A stretch of 64,000 bases of DNA from Oleiagrimonas sp. C23AA (GTDB lineage: Bacteria > Pseudomonadota > Gammaproteobacteria > Xanthomonadales > Rhodanobacteraceae): contig NZ_JAARLY010000005.1 of NCBI RefSeq assembly GCF_011759385.1, positions 268,739 through 332,738 of the forward strand, given 5' to 3'. Position 1 is the first letter of the stretch. Each line of letters opens with the position of its first letter. The notes beneath the pieces are model-generated. The model was given only the letters and a program-made list of their open reading frames with translations, was not told where the DNA came from and ran no database searches. Below, piece after piece: positions 57,493 to 64,000 of this stretch. The position numbers and the translations under genes were made by a program.

Positions 57493-58893
57493 TCAGCGTG
57501 CGCCGCGCCCGAACAGCACAACTTCCACGGTTTGTATCAATATCGCGATGTCAAAGATCAAACTATGATTTTTGACATAGAAAAGATCAAACTTCAGTTT
57601 TTCCTGCGCATCTTCCATGGAGGCACCATAGGGATATCGAAGCTGCGCCCATCCAGTGAGACCCGGCTTTACAGAGTGACGTAACGGATAGTATGGAATA
57701 CTGATATTGAAATCCTTGACGAACTGCGGTCGTTCTGGTCGAGGACCGATAATGCTCATGTTTCCTCTAAGCACATTCCACAGTTGTGGAAGCTCATCCA
57801 GGCGAGTCTTTCGTATCAGTTGACCCGTACGGGTAACTCTGCTGTCGTTGGTTGTGGCCCACTGTGCCACGCCATTGATTTCAGCGTCGGTTCGCATACT
57901 CCGGAATTTTATGAGCATGAACGGCTTGCCATTGGCCCCAACACGCTCTTGTCTATAGAGAATCGGCGCCCCTCTCCCGGATTCCAGTCGAATAGCCAGT
58001 GCAGTCACCAGCATGAAAGGCCAAGCAACAAGCAGCACCAAAGAAGCTACAACGATATCGAACGCTCGCTTGATGACGTTACGCAGCGGCGAAATATTGA
58101 AGCCGCCGGAAAACACCAGCCAGGAAAGGTTATTGAGCTCCAGCTTGATCGAGCCAGCCTCACGCTCAAAGAACTCGGAGATCTCGGTGACTTCAACACC
58201 TCGGACCTTGCACTGCATTAACGCGTCGACAGGAAGGGTATCGCGACGCTCATCAGGCCCTACCACGATTTCGTCCACGTCCAGTTCAGCGATCCAGTCA
58301 CAAATGGGTTGATCGGGATGTATCAGCAAGGACTCGGGCACATTTACAGGGTCCTGGCCAACGGGCACATATCCAAGGACCTTGAAGCCACGCTGATCAG
58401 TCTTTCGGCGCATTTTGCGGGCAATCTGCGCCGCGCGTTCACCGGCACCGAATATGATGACCCGTCGCTTCAATGCATCCGTATCAAGAAATCCCAGGAA
58501 GATGATTCGCCATAGTGCTATCAGGAAAGCACCCAGGAGCAGAGAAATACCCAGAATGCCTCGGCCGATATAGGCGGCGGGGATGGCGTAATACAGGACG
58601 GCGAGTGCCGCACTGCCCAACATGAAGCCAACGATTAATCGACTGAACTGACCCAGCCAGCTGGCGCGAAGGTGCATCTGATAAAGGCCCAATGCAGCCA
58701 TCCCCAGGCTCATGATGCATGCGGCCAGACAGGCCCGCCACAGCAAACCATCACCCGATACAGCTCGTGATGCAGGGTCTCCCCAAAATCGCAGCCACAA
58801 GGCGATGTGGATGCTTGCCACTAGCAAAGCCACGTCGACAAGCACCAGAAACAGCTGCCAGCGGACCGCTCTCAACCTGAATACTCGGTACAT
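57493..58893 (-). CDS. XrtA-associated undecaprenyl-phosphate sugar phosphotransferase
   Basis: 466 aa from MYRVFRLRAVRWQLFLVLVDV. Four to five N-terminal membrane helices, a CoA-binding-like Rossmann part (RRVIIFGAGERAAQIARK), and the PF02397 catalytic domain in the last 190 residues: KRAFDIVVASLVLLVAWPFML, YRQERVGANGKPFMLIKFRSM, RTGQLIRKTRLDELPQLWNVLRGNMSIIGPRPERPQF and KPGLTGWAQ (each in part). Family TIGR03013/TIGR03025. It transfers the first sugar phosphate to undecaprenyl phosphate, starting the repeat unit. First gene of the XrtA run, behind the promoter region with a CRP-like box. Confidence 0.95.
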   Translation of the reverse strand: MYRVFRLRAVRWQLFLVLVDVALLVASIHIALWLRFWGDPASRAVSGDGLLWRACLAACIMSLGMAALGLYQMHLRASWLGQFSRLIVGFMLGSAALAVLYYAIPAAYIGRGILGISLLLGAFLIALWRIIFLGFLDTDALKRRVIIFGAGERAAQIARKMRRKTDQRGFKVLGYVPVGQDPVNVPESLLIHPDQPICDWIAELDVDEIVVGPDERRDTLPVDALMQCKVRGVEVTEISEFFEREAGSIKLELNNLSWLVFSGGFNISPLRNVIKRAFDIVVASLVLLVAWPFMLVTALAIRLESGRGAPILYRQERVGANGKPFMLIKFRSMRTDAEINGVAQWATTNDSRVTRTGQLIRKTRLDELPQLWNVLRGNMSIIGPRPERPQFVKDFNISIPYYPLRHSVKPGLTGWAQLRYPYGASMEDAQEKLKFDLFYVKNHSLIFDIAILIQTVEVVLFGRGAR

Positions 58894-58966
58894 AACTGCG
58901 CGCCCCCCCGCTCGCTGCTTGGCCGCCTTCGCCCTTAGTGATTCGCCACGGCGTGGCGGCGCCCCC

Positions 58967-58972
58967 ACTATG
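58967..58972 (-). promoter_or_regulatory. Possible -10 element of the XrtA operon
   Basis: On the - strand this reads CATAGT, about 27 bases downstream of the centre of the CRP-like box, roughly the class II activator geometry. It would start transcription near 58960, giving a leader of about 66 bases before the priming-transferase ATG. No good -35 hexamer is present, as expected for an activator-dependent promoter. Confidence 0.3.
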
Positions 58973-58990
58973 CCTGCTTTGCGTGACTTT

Positions 58991-59006
58991 TGCGACCAAG
59001 ATCACA
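58991..59006. promoter_or_regulatory. CRP/Clp-like binding box upstream of the XrtA operon
   Basis: Read on the - strand: TGTGA-TCTTGG-TCGCA, matching 9 of 10 positions of the CRP consensus TGTGA-N6-TCACA. In Xanthomonas the CRP homologue Clp binds the same motif and controls exopolysaccharide genes in response to c-di-GMP. The box is about 98-113 bp before the priming-transferase start. Confidence 0.5.
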
Positions 59007-59025
59007 TTTCCAGGAAAACCACTTG

Positions 59026-59045
59026 ACGTTCGCTGGATCGAACGT
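59026..59045. promoter_or_regulatory. Inverted repeat upstream of the XrtA operon
   Basis: ACGTTCG-CTGGAT-CGAACGT: two perfect 7-bp arms around a 6-bp spacer. It lies 20 bp upstream of the CRP-like box relative to the operon, so it may be an operator for a second regulator. It could also form a small hairpin in RNA, but no T-run follows. Confidence 0.45.
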
Positions 59046-59790
59046 TCCCACGCGACGCTATAGTAGATGCGCTGACGCCTCCTGTTGTAGGCATCGCACA
59101 TGAAGGGAGTCGCCCATTTGACTATTGTTCATGAACTTGAACGTGACCGAGCACGTAAGAGCGCATCAACCAACGGCCGGCTCTACTCTGACATCTGCAC
59201 GGACACTCGCCGGGCATCAATCACTTCCCCAGCCAGAACCGTGCTTCACCAAGGCGTGTAAGGCTGAGCCGGCAATACACGGCGCACATGAGCTCGGCTA
59301 GCAATCGTTCTTGTGATAAGGGCGCTTTACCCAGCGATGCTTCATTCGCAAAATCGCAAGGCCCAGCCCGAACAAGCCGCGTGGCTGGCACCACGGGTCA
59401 ACACTGCCCCGCCCCCACCGAGGGCAGCGCTTAGACACATAAGAAGGGAAAAGAAAGAACGCGCCGGGGCATCAAGACTTTCGGTGCGCAATCTGCGCCC
59501 GGACCAAGTACCCGCCATCTCTTTGAGAGCCAAGGATGGACAAGCAAACCTCGCGACGGCTCGAGCTAACTGGTACTAGAATGCGCCAAAGCCCATCGAG
59601 TCCGTCGAGACGGACATCGGCTCGTAGTCGAGCTACGCTCTGTGTCGATGCTAGCGTGGCGCTCCCCGCATTCGATCCACCCATGTCGTCATGCGGTTGA
59701 CGCCTGACGACAGAGTCGTGGGCAAGGCTCAGGAAGCCGGTCACAATCGCGGCGTGTAGCGATCCGCATGGTTTGCCGGTGGGCTGCCGC
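59046..59790. other. Gene-free stretch between the XrtA operon and the FeeM-like gene
   Basis: About 745 bp, unusually long for this gene-dense region. A 54-codon + frame (start 59100) and an 88-codon + frame (59313-59579) have no recognisable similarity and low-complexity composition. No tRNA, terminator with T-run or repeat end was seen. It may be decayed coding sequence or a regulatory region. Confidence 0.45.
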
Positions 59791-60660
59791 TCAGCAGGCG
59801 ACCTCAAGCTCAAGCAACGCTTCACTCTCGCCCTCGGCAGCTGGCTCAACGAGCGCCGACAGCTTGGATGGCAATGTCGGACTTGTAGCGCCAAGGTCAA
59901 CCTGGTAGCGGGCTTGCAGGAAATGGGCAATCCGCGAGTCACGCAACTGATTGGTCTCGAACTCGAAGCGATCCGCGAACGCGCTCCGAGGAATCGGATT
60001 GTCACGAGCATCTGCGAGCCCGCGTGGCAGCACGTCATTTGACAACACTTCGCTAAGACGCAGACGCAACAGCACTACCGGATTGTCCCGCACCAGAGCA
60101 TAGGTGGTGGCAGGCGCATACTCTTCAAAGCCGTAGCAACGTATGTAGAACTGCGCATGTCGCGGGTGCACACCAATGACGATGTCAGAGATGTCGCAAT
60201 GCAACCCAAAATGGACCGCCCAGCGCATCATGCTGAACAATGCACCGATGCTACGGGAGGCATTTCGGCGCCGATCAGCCAGCATGCCCACCTCCATCAG
60301 GCGGCGCCCCTGCGCCCGCAGATCGTCCAGATAGGCACCATAGACACTGTCCAGGGCGAGCCCCTTCGGGTTATCGCGGAACAGAGTCATGGTATAGCCG
60401 ACATCGGGACCGATAGGGCCGGATATCACGCAGGCATGCGACCCTACCGCCGTCGGAGCCGTATGGATGGAGAAAACATTTTCCTCGATCAGCCCCATTT
60501 CCGAATACCGATCGTAGACCAGCTGCCATGCAGCCTCGACCTCTTCAAGGCTGCTCGCGCAAGAGCAGGTTGGCTCGCTGCTGCGCACGTCAAGATTCGC
60601 GCGAATTGCCCGGACATCATCAGCCGGTTCGGGCATAGCTACCGCTCTCATTGCATTCAT
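59791..60660 (-). CDS. FeeM-like N-acyl amino acid synthase (XrtA-associated acyltransferase)
   Basis: 289 aa from the ATG at 60660 (GGAAG upstream); the frame extends 42 codons further without homology. The GNAT-like pattern of FeeM and of the exosortase-associated acyltransferase family TIGR03694 is visible: AWQLVYDRYSEMGLIE, TMTLFRDNPKGLALDSVYG, RRLMEVGMLADRRRN and SDIVIGVHPRHAQFYIRCYGFEEYAPATTY, where E-x-G and H-P-R-H are conserved. Such enzymes move acyl chains from ACP to amino acids. It is transcribed alone, with ~680 bp upstream. The product could be a signal or a membrane lipid linked to the polysaccharide (inference). Confidence 0.85.
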   Translation of the reverse strand: MNAMRAVAMPEPADDVRAIRANLDVRSSEPTCSCASSLEEVEAAWQLVYDRYSEMGLIEENVFSIHTAPTAVGSHACVISGPIGPDVGYTMTLFRDNPKGLALDSVYGAYLDDLRAQGRRLMEVGMLADRRRNASRSIGALFSMMRWAVHFGLHCDISDIVIGVHPRHAQFYIRCYGFEEYAPATTYALVRDNPVVLLRLRLSEVLSNDVLPRGLADARDNPIPRSAFADRFEFETNQLRDSRIAHFLQARYQVDLGATSPTLPSKLSALVEPAAEGESEALLELEVAC

Positions 60661-61337
60661 GGTTTCAGCTTCCAGTTCGCAGCACGTCGGTTGGAGGTAA
60701 CGCACACACCGTCGATCACTTCGGTACCAGCACCAAACGTGCCAACGCCCCAAGGACGTAGTAAGTGAACGCTGCAACAGGCGCACGACCTCCCCGTTTG
60801 GCTGCGTTGAGGCAAAACCAATCGGTCATTACGTCCTGTAAGAAGTGATCGAAAGTGGAGCACCACGCCGTTCAGCGCAGATACAATCGACGACGGACTG
60901 GTGCAACACCGGTCGAGCCCCCAAGGTGCGAAACCTAGACATGGCTCAAGCTGAAGCCCTGCGAATGGCCCATCCAGCATCTGCCGGATACGCCAAGAAA
61001 TGTCAGGTGGCCGCCACGCTTCGTAACTTTTGGCCCAGTATGGACCGTGATCGCACACCGCCCTGAAGCGTCGATTGTAGATATTTCACTGTCAATCTAA
61101 CGTGAACTTTTGAGCGGTGCAACCCTTGAGACATAGCGCAAGTTATTGGAACAACTCACAATATAAAGAAAACGTTACGGGCTCTACCTGCCTGCGGCCT
61201 CGCGAGGCGAGCGCGTGCCGCACAGGGTTGAGGCCACCAAGCGCGTGATGCACTTGCCGCCAACCGGCCGCCTCGCCTACACCCTCCGTCGGCGGCCAGG
61301 AAAGTCGCTGTAAACACGATGGTCTCAAGTGACGGCA
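60661..61337. other. Gene-free upstream region of the FeeM-like gene
   Basis: About 680 bp with no credible gene; a 133-codon - frame overlapping it (60657-61058) looks like chance. The part at 61080-61180 is AT-rich and carries a possible sigma-70 promoter. The region also holds the downstream end of the epimerase gene's transcript, but no T-run terminator was found. Confidence 0.45.
61094..61122 (-). promoter_or_regulatory. Possible sigma-70 promoter for the FeeM-like gene
   Basis: On the - strand: TTGCAC, 17 bases, TAGATT. Spacing is ideal and each hexamer matches 4 of 6 consensus positions. It is about 430 bp from the start codon, so a long leader would result; the assignment is tentative. 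Confidence 0.3.
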
Positions 61338-62348
61338 TCAGACCCCATAGTAGTCGCGGTACCAGCACACGAATGCGGCCACGCCCTCTTCCACCGACAC
61401 CTTGGGGCGATAACCTACCGCGCTGATCAGGTCGGACACGTCGGCCTCGGTGTCGGGAACATCACCGGGCTGCAGGGGCAACATCTGCATTTCGGCCTTG
61501 CGGCCAAGGCAATCCTCAAGCACCTCGATATAACGCATCAACTCCACCGGCTGCTCGTTGCCTATGTTGTAAATGCGGTAGGGGGCAACCCCACTGCTGG
61601 CAGGATCGGGGGCCTGACCGCTCCACTCGCGATCCTCACCAGGTGGTCGGTCGAGACTGCGCAGCACACCCTCGACGATGTCATCAACATAAGTGAAGCT
61701 GCGCTTGTGTTTGCCGTGATTGAAGACCTTGATCGGTTCGCCTTCAAGGATCGCGCGGGTAAACAGGAACAGGGCCATATCCGGACGTCCCCACGGCCCG
61801 TATACCGTGAAAAAGCGCAATCCCGTGCAAGCAATACCGTACAGATGAGCGTAGCTGTGGGCCATCTGCTCATTGGCCTTCTTCGTTGCCGCATAGAGCG
61901 TCAGCGGATGCTCGGCTGACTGGTGCTCCGAAAACGGCATCGCGGTGTTGGCGCCATAGACCGAGCTGGTCGAGGCGAAGACCAGGTGATCAACGCCATG
62001 ATGGCGGCAGCCTTCTAGCACGTGAAGGAACCCGGTGAGGTTGCTGTCCACGTAGGCGTGGGGATTTTTAGCCGCGTAGCGCACCCCTGCCTGCGCCGCA
62101 AGATGCACGACGCGCTGCGGTGCATGCTGCTCGAAGGCCGCCTCCATTGCGCCGCGATCCTGCAGATCTGCCTGTACGTGCGTGTATCTGGGATGCTCTG
62201 CGAATCGCGCCAGGCGAGCCTTTTTCAGGTTGACGTCATAGTAATCGTTGAGATTGTCCAGACCCACCACTTCATCGCCGCGCGCCAACAAGGCAAGCGT
62301 GACACCCGAACCAATGAAACCGGCGCTGCCGGTAACCAGTACTTTCAT
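61338..62348 (-). CDS. UDP-glucuronate 4-epimerase-like NAD-dependent epimerase
   Basis: 336 aa, extended short-chain dehydrogenase. MKVLVTGSAGFIGSGVTLAL holds the NAD-binding GxxGxxG; GLDNLNDYYDVNLKKARL is the signature of the GAE/UDP-glucuronate epimerase branch; STSSVYGA and LYAATKKANEQ give the catalytic Ser and the YxxxK pair. It equilibrates UDP-glucuronate and UDP-galacturonate, or the N-acetyl forms if the dehydrogenase makes UDP-GlcNAcA. It lies 17 bp after the dehydrogenase gene, so the two share a transcript. Confidence 0.92.
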   Translation of the reverse strand: MKVLVTGSAGFIGSGVTLALLARGDEVVGLDNLNDYYDVNLKKARLARFAEHPRYTHVQADLQDRGAMEAAFEQHAPQRVVHLAAQAGVRYAAKNPHAYVDSNLTGFLHVLEGCRHHGVDHLVFASTSSVYGANTAMPFSEHQSAEHPLTLYAATKKANEQMAHSYAHLYGIACTGLRFFTVYGPWGRPDMALFLFTRAILEGEPIKVFNHGKHKRSFTYVDDIVEGVLRSLDRPPGEDREWSGQAPDPASSGVAPYRIYNIGNEQPVELMRYIEVLEDCLGRKAEMQMLPLQPGDVPDTEADVSDLISAVGYRPKVSVEEGVAAFVCWYRDYYGV

Positions 62349-62365
62349 ATCCTGAGATTCCCGCT

Positions 62366-63643
62366 TTACAGACGGCCGTCGACTTCGCCCTTGGGCAACA
62401 CGTACTTGACGTCGTAGACCACCGAGACCGGCTTACCCAGACGCCGGACGCCCGCGGCCCCCTGCTCGGCGAACTGACGGTGCCCCACGGCCAGCACGAC
62501 CGCATCGTAGCCACCCTGCTCGGGATCGGCGACCAGCTCCAGACCATACTCGTGCTCGGCCTCCCGAGGCTCCACCCACGGATCGTGGATATCCACATCG
62601 ATGCCGTAAGCACGCAGAGCCTCAATAATGTCCACGACGCGTGTGTTGCGCAGATCCGGGCAGTTCTCCTTGAATGTCAGGCCGAGCACAAGCACACGCG
62701 CCCCGACGGGATTGATACGCTTGCGCACCATCAGCCGGATGACTTCACTGGCGATATAGGTGCCCATGTTGTCGTTGGTGCGACGGCCAGCGAGAATCAC
62801 GTCGGGATGGTGACCCACCTGCTGTGCCTTGTAGGTCAGATAGTACGGATCGACGCTGATGCAATGACCGCCGACCAGGCCTGGACGGAACGGCAGGAAA
62901 TTCCACTTGGTACCCGCTGCCTCCAGCACTTCCAGTGTATCGACGCCCAGCTTGTTGAATAGGATGGCCAGGTCATTGATCAGGGCGATGTTGAGATCGC
63001 GCTGGGTGTTCTCGATGACCTTTGCGGCCTCGGCCACCTTCAATGAGCTGACCGGATGCGTTCCCGCGGTGATGATCGAGCCATAAAGACGATCGACGAA
63101 CTCGGTCGCTTCGGGGGTCGAGCCGGACGTCACCTTGAGGATATTGGTGACCCGATGCTCCTTGTCACCGGGGTTGATGCGTTCAGGGCTGTAGCCGACA
63201 AAGAAGTCCTGGTTGTAGGTCAATCCCGAACCGCGCTCCAGCAGCGGAACGCAGACTTCTTCGGTGCAACCGGGGTAAACCGTTGACTCAAAGATCACTA
63301 CATCACCGGCACCAAGCACCTTGCCCAGCAGCTCACTGGCGCCGACCAGGGGTGACAGGTCCGGCCGCTTGGCATTGTCGATGGGGGTCGGCACGGTCAC
63401 GATATAGACATTGCAGTCGGCGATATCCTCCAGGCTGGCGGTAAAGCTCAGCTGGCCTGCCGATGCCAATTCGTCGCTGGAGACTTCCAGCGTGTCATCG
63501 CGGCCCTCCTGCAATCGCGCAATGCGCTGCGCATTGATGTCAAAGCCCTTGGTGGGGTAGCGCTTTCCAAACTCCACGGCGAGAGGCAGGCCGACATACC
63601 CAAGCCCCACAATCGCGATCTTGCTGCTTTCCGTCTTGCGCAT
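62366..63643 (-). CDS. tviB: UDP-sugar 6-dehydrogenase (TviB/WbpA type)
   Basis: 425 aa from the ATG at 63643 (AGGA upstream). KIAIVGLGYVGLPLAVEFGKRYPTKGFDIN is the UDP-sugar dehydrogenase start of the TviB branch (shown in part), then TVPTPID, ESTVYPGCTEE, GYSPERINPGD, KVIENTQRDLNIALIND, and GLVGGHCISVDPYYL with the catalytic Cys. TviB/WbpA oxidise UDP-GlcNAc to UDP-GlcNAcA; oxidation of another UDP-hexose is possible. With the epimerase it supplies uronic acids for the polymer, the likely targets of the amidotransferase and ATP-grasp enzymes. Confidence 0.93.
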   Translation of the reverse strand: MRKTESSKIAIVGLGYVGLPLAVEFGKRYPTKGFDINAQRIARLQEGRDDTLEVSSDELASAGQLSFTASLEDIADCNVYIVTVPTPIDNAKRPDLSPLVGASELLGKVLGAGDVVIFESTVYPGCTEEVCVPLLERGSGLTYNQDFFVGYSPERINPGDKEHRVTNILKVTSGSTPEATEFVDRLYGSIITAGTHPVSSLKVAEAAKVIENTQRDLNIALINDLAILFNKLGVDTLEVLEAAGTKWNFLPFRPGLVGGHCISVDPYYLTYKAQQVGHHPDVILAGRRTNDNMGTYIASEVIRLMVRKRINPVGARVLVLGLTFKENCPDLRNTRVVDIIEALRAYGIDVDIHDPWVEPREAEHEYGLELVADPEQGGYDAVVLAVGHRQFAEQGAAGVRRLGKPVSVVYDVKYVLPKGEVDGRL

Positions 63644-63839
63644 ACACAGATCCTGTTGTGTCGATACATAGATGAAACGGGGGGCGCAGGTATCCAGCCA
63701 GACCAGATTCCGCCGACACGCCTGCCCCCTGGTCAGTTCAACGAGGAAAAGCTTTCCCACGATGTCTGGTCGCGGCAACCACATGCCCCAAACCGTGATG
63801 TCCTCTCATTATCCACCGTTACCTTTCAGCTCGCGCACA

Positions 63840-64000
63840 TTAACCGATGATCTGGTCGACCAGTTCATCGGCCAGTTCGGATGCCGGTCGAGCCTCGGTC
63901 GACAAGCGGATCTCTGGCGACTGGGGTGGCTCATACGGTGAATCGATGCCGGTGAAGTTGCTCAGCTCGCCGGCGCGGGCCTTGGCGTACAGGCCCTTCA
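63840..64000 (-). CDS. cysC: APS kinase (CysC), C-terminal part
   Basis: The last 52 codons only; the gene starts beyond the window. [25 protein letters not shown] (in part) is the highly conserved end of the APS kinase domain, followed by PEIRLSTEA and a closing helix DELVDQII. It phosphorylates adenylylsulfate to PAPS. It may be a separate CysC or the C-terminal domain of CysNC; not decidable here. PAPS is the donor for the sulfotransferase in the polysaccharide operon. Confidence 0.9.
   Translation of the reverse strand, partial: KGLYAKARAGELSNFTGIDSPYEPPQSPEIRLSTEARPASELADELVDQIIG

Noticed and set aside
59100..59264. 54-codon + strand frame in the long gap
   Set aside because: No homology recognised, no clear ribosome binding site, and chance frames of this size are common at this GC content.
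59472..60038. 188-codon - strand frame overlapping the FeeM-like gene
   Set aside because: Runs in another frame of the same strand through the conserved C-terminal part of the acyltransferase; low-complexity Ser/Arg-rich translation.
60657..61058. 133-codon - strand frame upstream of the FeeM-like gene
   Set aside because: No recognisable domain, Cys/Trp-rich chance composition, and no Shine-Dalgarno that stands out.

Overview
The window looks like the chromosome of a GC-rich gammaproteobacterium, most likely of the Xanthomonadales (Lysobacterales; Rhodanobacter/Dyella-like). That placement is an inference from gene content: a glgB-treZ-malQ-treY-glgX operon, scpA-scpB-rluB, fadD, an S10 peptidase and a paired aminotransferase/omega-amidase. 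No rRNA, tRNA, CRISPR array, transposase or integrase was found.

Layout. (1) 1-9.1 kb, + strand: a glycogen/trehalose operon. It begins with the 3' end of glgB, followed by treZ, malQ and treY joined by ATGA overlaps, a small DUF2934 protein and glgX, and ends at a strong terminator. It branches and debranches alpha-glucan and converts its ends to trehalose. (2) 9.1-21 kb: core genes. These are a secreted S10 carboxypeptidase, a lipoprotein, fadD behind a PsrA-type operator, a PilZ protein, scpA-scpB-rluB, a methionine/glutamine aminotransferase plus omega-amidase pair behind a perfect 20-bp palindrome, and a LysR regulator divergent from azoR. (3) 21-23.5 kb: a phosphatidylserine-decarboxylase-like gene overlapping a 64-aa membrane protein, and a VanZ-family membrane protein. 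(4) 23.6-35.1 kb, all - strand and partly AT-richer: three asparagine-synthetase-like proteins without the glutaminase cysteine, a CapA-like phosphoesterase, a Wzx-type flippase, a 602-aa Tat-type exported protein of unknown family and a methyltransferase. This is the most unusual block. (5) 35.2-58.9 kb, - strand: a near-complete exosortase A (XrtA)/PEP-CTERM exopolysaccharide locus. In transcription order it encodes the priming sugar transferase, Wza-type export lipoprotein, chain-length protein, tyrosine autokinase, outer-membrane protein, ATPase, deacetylase, FemAB-like protein, glycosyltransferase stp1, XrtA-EpsI, stp2, amidotransferase 1, a sulfotransferase, two more glycosyltransferases, an ATP-grasp ligase, an alpha/alpha-toroid protein, the O-antigen-ligase-like membrane protein and a further glycosyltransferase. 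Many neighbours overlap by 1-20 bp, so translation is probably coupled. (6) 59-64 kb, - strand: a FeeM-like N-acyl amino acid synthase flanked by long gene-free stretches, a UDP-uronate 4-epimerase, a UDP-sugar 6-dehydrogenase and the C-terminus of an APS kinase (cysC).

How the parts fit (inference). The dehydrogenase and epimerase supply UDP-uronic acids. The sugar transferase primes the lipid carrier and the glycosyltransferases extend the unit. The flippase, O-ligase-like protein, chain-length/kinase pair and Wza/outer-membrane proteins polymerise and export the polymer. The sulfotransferase (fed with PAPS through cysC), deacetylase, amidotransferase, ATP-grasp enzyme and extra AsnB-like proteins would modify it. 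A CRP/Clp-like box and an inverted repeat lie upstream of the priming transferase and may control the operon. No PEP-CTERM substrate protein and no PrsK/PrsR regulators were seen in this window.
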